Of a stretch of 64,000 nt of DNA, positions 1-8,915 are shown in pieces. Made by a program: the position numbers and the translations under genes. Numbering within the stretch: position 1 is the stretch's first letter; each line of letters starts with the position of its first letter. A model generated the notes under the pieces. It was not told the origin of the DNA, ran no database searches, and saw only the letters and a list, made by a program, of their open reading frames with translations. Source of the DNA: Bacteroidota bacterium (GTDB taxonomy: Bacteria; Bacteroidota; Bacteroidia; UBA4408); NCBI GenBank assembly GCA_016721765.1, contig JADKHO010000002.1, positions 372,001-436,000 of the forward strand, written 5' to 3'.

Positions 1-3000
1 CTACAATAACATTTCCAACATCATCCGTTAAATAAATATCTAAGTCATTGGCTGCGCCTGCATTTCCACCTAATGAATAAATGGCATCTTCCCATTGTAA
101 AACGATAGTATAGTCACCCTTTTTAAAGGATACTTTTTGAAAAATATCTCCACCTGAGAAATTATGAGCCGTACCTGTAAAGCCTGCTGGTGCCGCAGTA
201 GCTGCAAATGTACTTTGATAAGAATTTCCGGCAAAGTTTCCGGCAGCCGTAAAGTAGGAAACCCCTTGAGAAGCAACATAATCAACTGCTTGGGCAACTA
301 TTCCATCGGCTAAAAATGGTTCCGTAATATACGTTACATCATCCACAATAACTTTACAACCGGATTGCTGTAAATCAAGTATCCCATTCGCAAAATCGTT
401 GGCATCATTAAAGCCGGTTCTAAAAGCTAATTCAGCTTTTGGAGCAATATCATGTATAATTTGTGCCATGGCTCTCCCTTCATCAACTCCTTCAAATGCA
501 CCTTCTTGCAAAATGGTAACGTCGGTTAAATCGCCATCCGGATTGGCAGATCCCGGCAAGTCGCCATTAGAAACATCTTGATCAGCATACCCTAACTTAT
601 TGTAACTATCTGAAATAACGCCCACTTTTATTCCATTACCTGAAAGGTCAAATCCTTTTCGAGTTAAATCAGCTCTAAGCACGCTATCTCCCTTACTTAA
701 AGCAACGCCATAACCTGAAACAATTGGAGCATATAGTGGACGGGCATAATCCACCAATCTTCTTGGCAAAGCATCAATTTTATCCAGATTAACAATTGGG
801 AATTTTCCTGAAATAATTAATGAACTCCCGTTATCTATCGTATCAACTAAACCATAAGCTGGCGACATCAGAATGTCTACAAGACTATCACGCTTAGCAA
901 AACCTCTTGCAACCACTTCAATCCAAACATGGTCCTTATCAATTCTAAAAATATTTTGTGTGGTATCCGCAGCATAGGGTTTAAAATTCTTAAAGAGGGA
1001 ATTCAATTCCGAGCCAATATTATTGTCCACCTTTCCAACTGTATCTTCCGGATAATACAATAAGATACAACCGTCTTTAACTTCAGCTACATCACTGGCA
1101 GTGCAACCGTTTGAGGTATTTGTAACAGTTAAGGTATAAACACCCGTCCCATTTACTAAAACCTGGTTTTGATTTGCACCTGAAACAATACTTCCATTAT
1201 TGCCCGGATTCCAATTAAACTGAACTCCTGATGTGGAAGAACTGCCAATTAAAGTGGCTGTTGGATTGGTGCAACTGATTGCTGCATCTGCACCAGCATT
1301 TACATTTGGTGCTGTATTATTAAGTGTTACAATTGCTACATCACTTTTTGTACATCCGGTGGCCGTTTTTGTAACAGTTAAAGTATAGGTACCTGCTGCA
1401 TTTACTGATGGTGAAAGTGTATTAGCACCCGATAAAATATTCCCACCATTACTAGCAACCCAGCTGTAACTAACTGCTGTGCTTGAAGTTGAACCGGCTA
1501 ATTGAACGGATGTAATTGAGCAGGTTAAAAGTTTATCGGCACCCGCATTTGCATTTGGTAGCGTACCATTAAAAGTTACGACTGTTGCATCAGTAGCACT
1601 GCACCCGCTGGATGTGGAAGTAACTCTTAACGTATAAGTACCTGCTGCGCTAACTAACGGAGTAAGGGTATTCGCACCTGAAACGATAGCGCCACCATTA
1701 CTGGCTATCCAATTATAACTCACGCCTGAAGAAGAAGAAGATCCACTTAATTGAATTGTTGAAGGACTGCATGTAAGCACTTTATCCGCACCTGCATTCG
1801 CATTTGGGTTAGTATTATTAAGAGTTACAAGCGCAACATCAGTTTTTGTACATCCAGAAGTGGCTGTAACAGTAAGGGTATAGGTTCCGGCAGCATTAAC
1901 GGTAGGTGTAGCGGTATTGGCACCGGAAACAATATACCCCCCATTGCTTGCTAACCATGCATAACTCACGCCTGATGTGCTTGAAGAACCATTTAGTTGA
2001 ACAGTTGAAGAATTACAAGTAATTTGTTTATCTGCGCCCGCATTAGCATTTGGGACAATACCATTAAATGATACTTGTGCAACATCGGATGCTGAGCATG
2101 CGCCAACAGAAGTGGTAACTGTTAAGGTGTAGCTACCGGTAGCATTAACCGTTGGTGTTGGGGTATTTGCACCCGATACAATATTTCCGCCATTTGAGGC
2201 AGTCCAGTTATAGCTTACGCCAGATGTAGAGGATGAACCATTTAGTTGAACAGTGGCTGCGGTGCATGTTAATTGCTTATCAAGACCCGCATTAACATTA
2301 GGAGTACTGCAAGTTGGCACGCTTGAACCGGCAGCAGTAACTGTAACACCGCATCGGATATTTACCTGAGTACCACTCCACAAGGAACCATTAATATCAG
2401 TACCACCGGATAGAGACCCTATTTTAATTGCCGCATAGGGAGCCCAAACTGTTCCTGCCCAGCTCGAATTTGCCGCACCGGTAGAACCATTTGCGATTAA
2501 AAATGCATACGTTCCATTGGAGGAACTACTTCCATTACCGTGTACTTCAGTATATATACGTGAAGCACTGCCTCCATTGATAATACTAACCCTAATTTTA
2601 TCGAGGTTTACATCATTGTGAACAAGCAAACGAATTGTTCCGGAAGTACTATTTTTAAAATCAAATACAAAAGTATTAATGCCCACATTGTCTATTTTAT
2701 CAAATATATAATCACCTGTTCCACTAAAGGTTAATGTTTTAGAACCGGGTAATTTTACATCGTCATACTTTCCGGGAACAATACTTTTAGTGGTATTAAT
2801 ATCCGGTAGTGTTAAGCAGGATGAAAAGGAGTTAATTGCCGGTAAAGCAGGAAAAACGGGTAAAGTCGGTGTTCCAACAATATTACCACCAGCTGGAGTT
2901 GGGCCAGAATAGCTTGTTCCGCTGGGGTGGGTAACTTTTCCATAAATGTTTCCACTTACAACAGTGGTATTTCCTTTCACATCAATATTTCCTCCAAGTG

Positions 3001-3424
3001 TAGCGCCCGATGCTACAGTAAGCACTGCGCTATTCGTGTTAGCTGAGTTTGCAACGGTAATTTTACCTGTAACGACGACATTCGCTGCCAAATCCACCGT
3101 TTCCTTACTGTTTAAATTACCACTAATGGTAGCAGGACCGGTTGTTTGAATTAATTTTAAGCTTCCAACAGCTCCTCCATTAATGGAGGAATTACATCCA
3201 ATTTGTACGCCTGCACCGGGTGCACTGGCCGAGGTACAGCCAGAACTTCCTGCATTACCCGAAAATACAACAAAATCGGACATTTGAAGTTGCTGTGCAA
3301 GAATTGGCATTGGTCGAAAAATTTGGAGAAGCAATAAGGCTGCAGTAATAATTTTGACTGGAGCGCTTGATACAGAATTTAAGAAAGCAAATCCCGTAGA
3401 GACAACAGGTAGATTGTTCTTCAT
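1..3424 (-). CDS. DUF3494 / Ig-PKD-like / subtilase giant surface protein, N-terminal part
   Basis: Open frame of at least 1141 codons that starts at the ATG at 3424-3422 and leaves the window at base 1 without a stop. Order seen: a hydrophobic signal segment (residues ~1-50, ending near LAQQLQMSDF), a DUF3494 ice-binding-like beta-solenoid domain (~55-375), five Ig/PKD-like repeats of ~80 residues (~375-780), a linker, then an S8 subtilase-like core (from ~925) with KVGVISDSYN, DEGRAM and YFTAAGN. The serine region lies outside the window. It is a paralogue of the gene at 39294-46457, which has three Ig repeats instead of five and a T9SS type A tail, so secretion through T9SS is inferred here. 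Where the S8 family has His, this protein reads Glu (DEGRAM). Likely surface adhesin/protease; substrate unknown. Confidence 0.85.
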   Translation of the reverse strand, partial: MKNNLPVVSTGFAFLNSVSSAPVKIITAALLLLQIFRPMPILAQQLQMSDFVVFSGNAGSSGCTSASAPGAGVQIGCNSSINGGAVGSLKLIQTTGPATISGNLNSKETVDLAANVVVTGKITVANSANTNSAVLTVASGATLGGNIDVKGNTTVVSGNIYGKVTHPSGTSYSGPTPAGGNIVGTPTLPVFPALPAINSFSSCLTLPDINTTKSIVPGKYDDVKLPGSKTLTFSGTGDYIFDKIDNVGINTFVFDFKNSTSGTIRLLVHNDVNLDKIRVSIINGGSASRIYTEVHGNGSSSSNGTYAFLIANGSTGAANSSWAGTVWAPYAAIKIGSLSGGTDINGSLWSGTQVNIRCGVTVTAAGSSVPTCSTPNVNAGLDKQLTCTAATVQLNGSSSTSGVSYNWTASNGGNIVSGANTPTPTVNATGSYTLTVTTSVGACSASDVAQVSFNGIVPNANAGADKQITCNSSTVQLNGSSSTSGVSYAWLASNGGYIVSGANTATPTVNAAGTYTLTVTATSGCTKTDVALVTLNNTNPNANAGADKVLTCSPSTIQLSGSSSSSGVSYNWIASNGGAIVSGANTLTPLVSAAGTYTLRVTSTSSGCSATDATVVTFNGTLPNANAGADKLLTCSITSVQLAGSTSSTAVSYSWVASNGGNILSGANTLSPSVNAAGTYTLTVTKTATGCTKSDVAIVTLNNTAPNVNAGADAAISCTNPTATLIGSSSTSGVQFNWNPGNNGSIVSGANQNQVLVNGTGVYTLTVTNTSNGCTASDVAEVKDGCILLYYPEDTVGKVDNNIGSELNSLFKNFKPYAADTTQNIFRIDKDHVWIEVVARGFAKRDSLVDILMSPAYGLVDTIDNGSSLIISGKFPIVNLDKIDALPRRLVDYARPLYAPIVSGYGVALSKGDSVLRADLTRKGFDLSGNGIKVGVISDSYNKLGYADQDVSNGDLPGSANPDGDLTDVTILQEGAFEGVDEGRAMAQIIHDIAPKAELAFRTGFNDANDFANGILDLQQSGCKVIVDDVTYITEPFLADGIVAQAVDYVASQGVSYFTAAGNFAGNSYQSTFAATAAPAGFTGTAHNFSGGDIFQKVSFKKGDYTIVLQWEDAIYSLGGNAGAANDLDIYLTDDVGNVIV
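1075..2315 (-). repeat. five tandem ~80-residue Ig/PKD-like repeats
   Basis: Five consecutive coding repeats of about 240 bp. Each encodes the pattern NAGADK..TC, VQLNGSSSTSGVSY.W, ASNGG.I.SGAN and Y.LTVT...GC. The DNA copies are clearly related but diverged. The paralogue at 39294-46457 carries three copies, so copy number varies between the two genes. Confidence 0.8.
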
Positions 3425-3684
3425 TTTTAAGGCGGTTTAGATTGTTAATAAAAAATGAGTAAAGCAAATAATTTGACCAAATTACAATTTAAATTGACAC
3501 TCCCAATTTTTTATACCTTTTTTTTTGCCTTGTAGGGGTGAAATACAACTACCGAAAGTAGATTTTTATCGACAAATTCAAAATCACTCCGCCAATTACG
3601 GTTCTCCCAATTCAAAAAATACGTCTTCAAAACCGCATTTTAAGCGCCCCATTCATAAAATGTCAAAAACCGTGAAGATTTAAT

Positions 3685-3692
3685 TACTTTTG
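3685..3692 (+). promoter_or_regulatory. TAnnTTTG -7 element before the flippase gene
   Basis: TACTTTTG matches the Bacteroidota -7 consensus TAnnTTTG and lies 16 bases before the start codon at 3709. No good TTTG (-33) partner is visible, so only half of the promoter is supported. Confidence 0.45.
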
Positions 3693-3708
3693 CACCCCTG
3701 TTAAAAAA

Positions 3709-5151
3709 ATGCAAAGAAAGTTTATAACCAATTTAGCGCTTCTGTTATTTCTTAATCTTTTGATTAAGCCATTTTGGATTTTAGGAATAGACCGCTCTGT
3801 TCAAAATGCAGTGAGTGCAGAAGTGTTTGGTACTTACTATGCTTTATTCAACTTTACCTTTTTGCTAAATATTTTATTAGATCTTGGCATCACCAATTTT
3901 AACAATAAAAACATAGCTCAAAATAACCACCTCCTCACCAAACATGTATCGAGCATCCTTTCCTTGCGGCTATTGTTGGGGATTATTTATTTTATAATAA
4001 CCCTTTCTGTAGGTCTGATTATTGGTTATTCGGTAAGCCAGCTCTTTATTTTATTTCTGCTGGGCTTTAATCAATTTCTAATTTCATTTATACTTTATTT
4101 ACGCAGCAACATTGCCGGATTGCATTTATTTAAGACCGATAGTTTTGTTTCGGTTTTGGATCGTTTAATAATGATAACGATATGTGCAATATTGCTTTGG
4201 GGGAATGTTACTCATGCACCATTTCAAATTGAGTGGTATGTTTACGCACAATCATTTGCCTATTTTTTAACTGCTGTGATTACCCTAATCATTGTGATAC
4301 GAAAATCAAAGTTAAAACGCTTAAATTGGAGCAAGGCCTTTTTTTTGGTGATCTTAAAAAAGAGCTATCCATATGCTATTTTGGTTTTGTTAATGGCATT
4401 TTACAATCGAATTGATACGGTAATGTTAGAGCGCCTTTTAGTAGATGGTGCCGAGCAATCTTCCATTTACGCATCCGCTTATCGACTTTTAGATGCGGCA
4501 AATATGATTGCGTATTTGTTTGCAGGATTGCTCTTACCCATTTTTGCGCGCATGATTAAACTCAAACATGATTTAGATGAGCTCGTTAAATTAGCTTTTT
4601 CATTATTGGTAACTTTGTCGGTAATTGTTGCTTTGGGCTCGTTCTTTTACAGCCATGAATTAATTGGAATGATGTATCAAAAACATGTAGATGAATCGGC
4701 TCGTGTGTTTGGTTACCTCATGACTTGCTTTATTGCTATTTCAACAACCTATGTATTTGGTACACTCTTGACTGCTAATGGAAATTTGAAAGAATTAAAT
4801 ACGATGGCCAGCATAGGCATGTTCCTAAACATTACTTTAAATTTAATACTTATACCGCAGTATAAAGCAACCGGGTCGGCAATTTCAAGTTTGGTTACCC
4901 AGTTCTCAACGGCAATGTTTCAAGTATTGATTGCGCAGCGTGTATTTAAATTTAAGGTAAACTACCGCTTCCTTATTACCCTTGCGGTTTTTGTGATTGG
5001 GGTAGTTGTAATTTGTGTGATTTCAAAAAGTTTACCAAATATGGCTTGGCAATCCCAATTTATGATAATGGTATCGCTCTCCTTTTTATGGGCATTTGTT
5101 ATCCGAATCATAAGCGTGCGATCGATGTATCGAATTATTAAATATGAATAA
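3709..5151 (+). CDS. polysaccharide flippase (Wzx/MVF-like)
   Basis: 480 residues, almost entirely hydrophobic with about 12-14 predicted membrane segments, typical of lipid-linked oligosaccharide flippases of the MOP superfamily. It opens with the N-terminal helix and loop (IDRSVQNAVSAEVFGTYYAL) seen in polysaccharide-biosynthesis flippases. It would move an undecaprenyl-linked glycan across the inner membrane. It is followed in the same direction by two Wzz-like genes and a Wzy/WaaL-like gene, giving a Wzx/Wzy/Wzz-type export set. The family call is firm; the exact glycan cannot be read from the sequence. Confidence 0.85.
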   Translation: MQRKFITNLALLLFLNLLIKPFWILGIDRSVQNAVSAEVFGTYYALFNFTFLLNILLDLGITNFNNKNIAQNNHLLTKHVSSILSLRLLLGIIYFIITLSVGLIIGYSVSQLFILFLLGFNQFLISFILYLRSNIAGLHLFKTDSFVSVLDRLIMITICAILLWGNVTHAPFQIEWYVYAQSFAYFLTAVITLIIVIRKSKLKRLNWSKAFFLVILKKSYPYAILVLLMAFYNRIDTVMLERLLVDGAEQSSIYASAYRLLDAANMIAYLFAGLLLPIFARMIKLKHDLDELVKLAFSLLVTLSVIVALGSFFYSHELIGMMYQKHVDESARVFGYLMTCFIAISTTYVFGTLLTANGNLKELNTMASIGMFLNITLNLILIPQYKATGSAISSLVTQFSTAMFQVLIAQRVFKFKVNYRFLITLAVFVIGVVVICVISKSLPNMAWQSQFMIMVSLSFLWAFVIRIISVRSMYRIIKYE

Positions 5152-5192
5152 GTGCTCGAGTATTAATTCGCTCCTTAATTCAATATTTTTTC

Positions 5193-5200
5193 TATTTTTG
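5193..5200 (+). promoter_or_regulatory. TAnnTTTG -7 element before the first Wzz-like gene
   Basis: TATTTTTG fits the Bacteroidota -7 consensus and lies 22 bases before the ATG at 5223. It suggests a start site for the wzz-wzz-ligase group separate from the flippase gene. Confidence 0.4.
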
Positions 5201-5222
5201 CCGCCCAATCTTTTTAAAGATT

Positions 5223-6236
5223 ATGCAGGAAACCTCAAACGGACAAAGAGAATTTAACTCTTCCAATCTGATAGCACTGATATTAAAATGGAAAAAGCAA
5301 TTGTTGATCGTAGCAGTTGCAGCATTTGTAGTATCGGCAATTGTTGCCTTTTTTATATTAGAACCTAAATTTAAATCAACGGTTGTTTTATTTCCAGCAA
5401 GTACCGCATCTATTTCCAAATCGCTCCTTATTTTAAACCCTCAAGAAAAAGATGATATTTTAAAGTTTGGGGAAGAAGCTGAGGCTGAGCAATTACTTCA
5501 AATTTTAAATTCGGATGAAATTCGGGATCGTATTTGTACCCAATTCGACCTCTTGAATCATTATGAAATAAGCCCTACAGAAAAATATAAGTTAACAAAA
5601 TTATACGATGAGTATGACGAAAACATTAGTTTTAGAAGAACAGAATTAATGTCGGTAAAAATTGAGGTGCTTGACAAGAATCCTCAAACCGCCTGCGATA
5701 TTGCCAATACCATTTCGAGTTTATTAGATACTATTAAAAACAAGGTACAACATGAGCGCGCTATGATGGGATTGCGTATAGTGGAAGGTGAGTACAATGG
5801 ACTGAGGCAAGAAATCAGGGACATTGAAGATTCACTCAAAACCTTGCGCAGAATGGGAATTAATGATTATGAGAGCCAATCAGCAGCTTTTAATGAGCAG
5901 TATGCCACGGCGCTTGCTAAAGGAAATAATGCAGGCGTAAAACAATTAGAGGATAAAATCAAAATATTATCGGAATACGGCGGTGCCTATTTATCCATGG
6001 GCAATTATGTGGAATTGTTGCGTGAACAATTAAATTTGGTTAAAGCAAAATATCAGGAAGCAAAAGTAGACGCTGAAAAAAATATTGCGGCAAAATTTGT
6101 AATTAACAAAGGGTACAAGGCCGAAAAAAAATCGTATCCAATTCGCTGGCTTGTAATTATGGCAAGCGTTATATCTAGTTTGTTGTTTGCCTTGCTTTTC
6201 ATTATTGGCTACGAAAATTATTATCAAATAAAATAA
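5223..6236 (+). CDS. Wzz-like polysaccharide chain-length determinant protein 1
   Basis: 337 residues with one N-terminal membrane helix (about residues 24-44, after LILKWKKQ) and one near the C-terminus (about 305-328), enclosing a long periplasmic part rich in coiled coil. This is the Wzz/PCP topology. The entry motif FKSTVVLFPAS matches Wzz-family proteins, where the K/S/TVVL strand follows the first helix. There is no C-terminal BY-kinase domain. It presumably sets polymer length with the downstream ligase/polymerase. The next gene, 6 bases downstream, is a paralogue with the same opening (EFNSSN...WKW/K). Confidence 0.85.
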   Translation: MQETSNGQREFNSSNLIALILKWKKQLLIVAVAAFVVSAIVAFFILEPKFKSTVVLFPASTASISKSLLILNPQEKDDILKFGEEAEAEQLLQILNSDEIRDRICTQFDLLNHYEISPTEKYKLTKLYDEYDENISFRRTELMSVKIEVLDKNPQTACDIANTISSLLDTIKNKVQHERAMMGLRIVEGEYNGLRQEIRDIEDSLKTLRRMGINDYESQSAAFNEQYATALAKGNNAGVKQLEDKIKILSEYGGAYLSMGNYVELLREQLNLVKAKYQEAKVDAEKNIAAKFVINKGYKAEKKSYPIRWLVIMASVISSLLFALLFIIGYENYYQIK

Positions 6237-6242
6237 ATCACA

Positions 6243-7214
6243 ATGGCACAAGAATTCAATAGCTCAAATATGTTGCAATTAATTTGGAAGTGGAAGATGC
6301 AGCTTTTAGTTGTGTTAATTATTGCAGTAGCAGCTTCTAGTGTTGGGTCCAGCAGTTTATTTATTAAGCCAAAATATAAATCAGTTGCTTTAGCATACCC
6401 CATAAATTTATTACCTTATGGTGAAGAATCCACCACCGAACAATTATTGCAGCTTATGCGCTCAGCAGTTGTGAGAGATAGTGTTATTTCCAAATTACAT
6501 TTGGCTGAACATTATAATATTGAAACAAAATCAGCCTTAGGTAAGTCCTATTTATTGGATGAATGGAATGAAAATATTTCAATCAATAATACGGATCTCG
6601 AATCTGCAGAAATAAAAGTTTTAGATACTGATCCTGATACAGCTTGTGTGATTGCAAATGAAATCATTAATCAGGCTAACCTGCTTGCACGTAATCTTCA
6701 AAGAAAAAGTTCTGGAGAACTTATTGTGATGTATACACGCCAAGTGAATGATATTAAGCATGAAATTGATTCAATGGAAGATTTAATTAAGATACTTCGC
6801 ACGGATTACGGTGTAGTGGAATTTGATGCTCAAGTTAAAGAAGTTACAAAAGGATATTTAAAAGTTGCAGGTGCATCTAGCGATCCTGAAAAATTAAAAA
6901 ATGTGGAAGCGGTTAAATTGATGCGTAATTTTCAAGAAAAGGGTGGTGACTACTTAACATTAAAGAACAGAATTAATTCAACCAAGGAATTTTATTTCAA
7001 AAAGTTGGAAGAATTTAAAATGGTGTCCACCGATCTGAAAAAGGAACTCACTTATACCAATGTGGTTTCCAAACCCATTCCTGCTACCAAAAAATCTTCT
7101 CCGGTACGATGGTTAATTGTATTAATCACTTCTGTTTCGGCACTTTTCTTTGCCCTTATTGTAATTGGGTATATCGACAGGAAAAATTCGTTTACTGAAG
7201 TTTCGGTAAAATAA
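6243..7214 (+). CDS. Wzz-like polysaccharide chain-length determinant protein 2
   Basis: 323 residues with the same two-helix topology as its upstream neighbour: N-terminal helix ~18-40, C-terminal helix ~288-308. It shares the start AQEFNSSNML..WKWKMQLL and the ATKKSSPVRWL segment before the second helix (KAEKKSYPIRWL in the first copy). It most likely arose by tandem duplication. No kinase domain is present. The two may form a hetero-oligomeric length regulator or act on different polymers; that is inference. Confidence 0.82.
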   Translation: MAQEFNSSNMLQLIWKWKMQLLVVLIIAVAASSVGSSSLFIKPKYKSVALAYPINLLPYGEESTTEQLLQLMRSAVVRDSVISKLHLAEHYNIETKSALGKSYLLDEWNENISINNTDLESAEIKVLDTDPDTACVIANEIINQANLLARNLQRKSSGELIVMYTRQVNDIKHEIDSMEDLIKILRTDYGVVEFDAQVKEVTKGYLKVAGASSDPEKLKNVEAVKLMRNFQEKGGDYLTLKNRINSTKEFYFKKLEEFKMVSTDLKKELTYTNVVSKPIPATKKSSPVRWLIVLITSVSALFFALIVIGYIDRKNSFTEVSVK

Positions 7215-7225
7215 GTTTTATTAAA

Positions 7226-8680
7226 GTGTTGGATAAACTAAATATTCGCTGGCTCTATTTTTGGAGTTTTCTCTATATTGCACTAGCAGCGGTATTTATA
7301 GCAAAAGAACAATACTGGATATTGGCCATCCCTTTTGCGGCGTTTCTTGTATTGCTGTATATTTATGCATTAGATAAATTGATGCTCTTTATATTATTTG
7401 CCACTCCCCTGGCAATTGAATATAAAAATCCTGATTTCCAAATAGCTTTTAGTTTGCCCACCGAACCGCTCATGTTTGGAATACTTCTTTTATTCGTTGT
7501 ACGTTTGCTTTACGAAGGAAAAATTGAACGAAAAATTTTAAGTCACCCCATAACAATAGCAATCATTATAAATCTTACTTGGTTGCTTATTACCTGTTTT
7601 ACAAGTTCCCTCCCACTCGTTTCTTTTAAGTTTTTATTAGCTCGATTATGGTTTATTAGTACGTTCTATTTTTTAGGCGTACAATTATTTAAGAATAAAG
7701 ACAATATCCTAAAATTAATTTGGCTATCGGTGATTCCGATGACAGCAGTAATTATTTATACTGTTATTATGCATAGTCAACATGGATTTGATGAAGATTC
7801 TGCGCATTGGGTAATGGGTCCATTTTATGCTGATCATACTGTGTATGGTGCGCTCATTGCTTTGTTTTTTCCGGTGGTGATTGGATTGGCAACTGGCATA
7901 AAAACCGGACCATTTGCAAAATCGGTGGCAATTCTTTTTCTAGGTGTTTTCGCAGTTGGGCTTATTTTTTCTTATACAAGAGCCGCCTGGGTAAGTTTGG
8001 CTGCTGCCGCATGCGTTTATTTGGTTGTTATTCTCCGAATAAAATTTCGCACTTTTTTATTGACTGCAATTACCTTAATCGTTTTGTTTCTCACCTTTCA
8101 AGAGCAAATTTTCATGAAGCTTGAGAAGAATCGGCAAGACTCTTCCAATAATTTAACAGAGCATGTTCAATCTATTTCTAATATTTCGTCAGATGCTTCG
8201 AATCTCGAAAGAGTAAATCGCTGGAGTTGTGCCATTCGCATGTTTGAGGATCGACCGGTTTTTGGATTTGGTCCAGGTACTTATATGTTTAAGTACGCAC
8301 CTTATCAGTTTTCATACGAAAAAACCATCATTAGTACGAATAATGGCGACAATGGAAATGCACATAGTGAATATATTGGGCCATTAGCAGAACAAGGTCT
8401 ATTTGGAATGCTGTCTATAATTGCCGTTTTTGTTTGCGTTATTGTTACCTCGCTAAAACTATACAATCGATTGAAAAATAAGCAATCACGGGTGCTTGTG
8501 CTAGTTTTCTTTTTAGGTTTGGTAACTTATTTTGTACATGGCATATTAAATAATTTTTTAGATCAAGATAAAGCTGCAGTACCTTTTTGGGCCTTTGTAG
8601 CAGCAATTGTGGCAATCGATATTTATCATTCCAATGGTCTTCAAAAAAAAACCAATACCGTTCCACAAGAGCAAAATTAA
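7226..8680 (+). CDS. O-antigen ligase/polymerase family protein (Wzy_C)
   Basis: 484 residues with many membrane segments and the large periplasmic loop typical of Wzy/WaaL proteins. The loop (roughly residues 290-390) carries RVNRWSCAIRMFEDRPVFGF, GPGTYMFKYAP and NAHSEYIGPLAEQGLFG, the conserved Wzy_C signature with the ligase His in NAHSEY. The start is a GTG 11 bases after the second Wzz gene. It either polymerises repeat units or ligates glycan to an acceptor; the family does not separate these roles by sequence alone. Confidence 0.85.
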   Translation: MLDKLNIRWLYFWSFLYIALAAVFIAKEQYWILAIPFAAFLVLLYIYALDKLMLFILFATPLAIEYKNPDFQIAFSLPTEPLMFGILLLFVVRLLYEGKIERKILSHPITIAIIINLTWLLITCFTSSLPLVSFKFLLARLWFISTFYFLGVQLFKNKDNILKLIWLSVIPMTAVIIYTVIMHSQHGFDEDSAHWVMGPFYADHTVYGALIALFFPVVIGLATGIKTGPFAKSVAILFLGVFAVGLIFSYTRAAWVSLAAAACVYLVVILRIKFRTFLLTAITLIVLFLTFQEQIFMKLEKNRQDSSNNLTEHVQSISNISSDASNLERVNRWSCAIRMFEDRPVFGFGPGTYMFKYAPYQFSYEKTIISTNNGDNGNAHSEYIGPLAEQGLFGMLSIIAVFVCVIVTSLKLYNRLKNKQSRVLVLVFFLGLVTYFVHGILNNFLDQDKAAVPFWAFVAAIVAIDIYHSNGLQKKTNTVPQEQN

Positions 8681-8838
8681 GATTACTTCCAGTAAGGCTA
8701 AATCACAACATTTCCGTTATTTCTCGAACGCCAATTTATTAGCATCATTTATTTACTACTTTATAAAAGTTTTGAAATAGGGAGCTATATGCTTCTTTTC
8801 AGACATTCATTGTTAAAAAAGTCATCGAATTAAAACTG

Positions 8839-8866
8839 TTTGGTTTTTATTATTTGATTAAATTTG
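8839..8866 (+). promoter_or_regulatory. probable Bacteroidota-type promoter of the giant PKD protein gene
   Basis: TTTG at 8839-8842 and TAAATTTG at 8859-8866 are separated by 16 bases, slightly shorter than the usual -33/-7 spacing. The -7 element is a perfect TAnnTTTG. The GTG start codon is at 8916. Confidence 0.5.
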
Positions 8867-8915
8867 AGAATTGTATAACCAAAACTAAAATTAATTCTAC
8901 ATAGCCCATATACCT

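Noticed and set aside
3255..3467. 70-codon minus-strand frame over the start of the left giant gene
   Set aside because: It overlaps the signal peptide and DUF3494 start in another frame; the frame from 3424 continues for over 1100 codons with clear domains.
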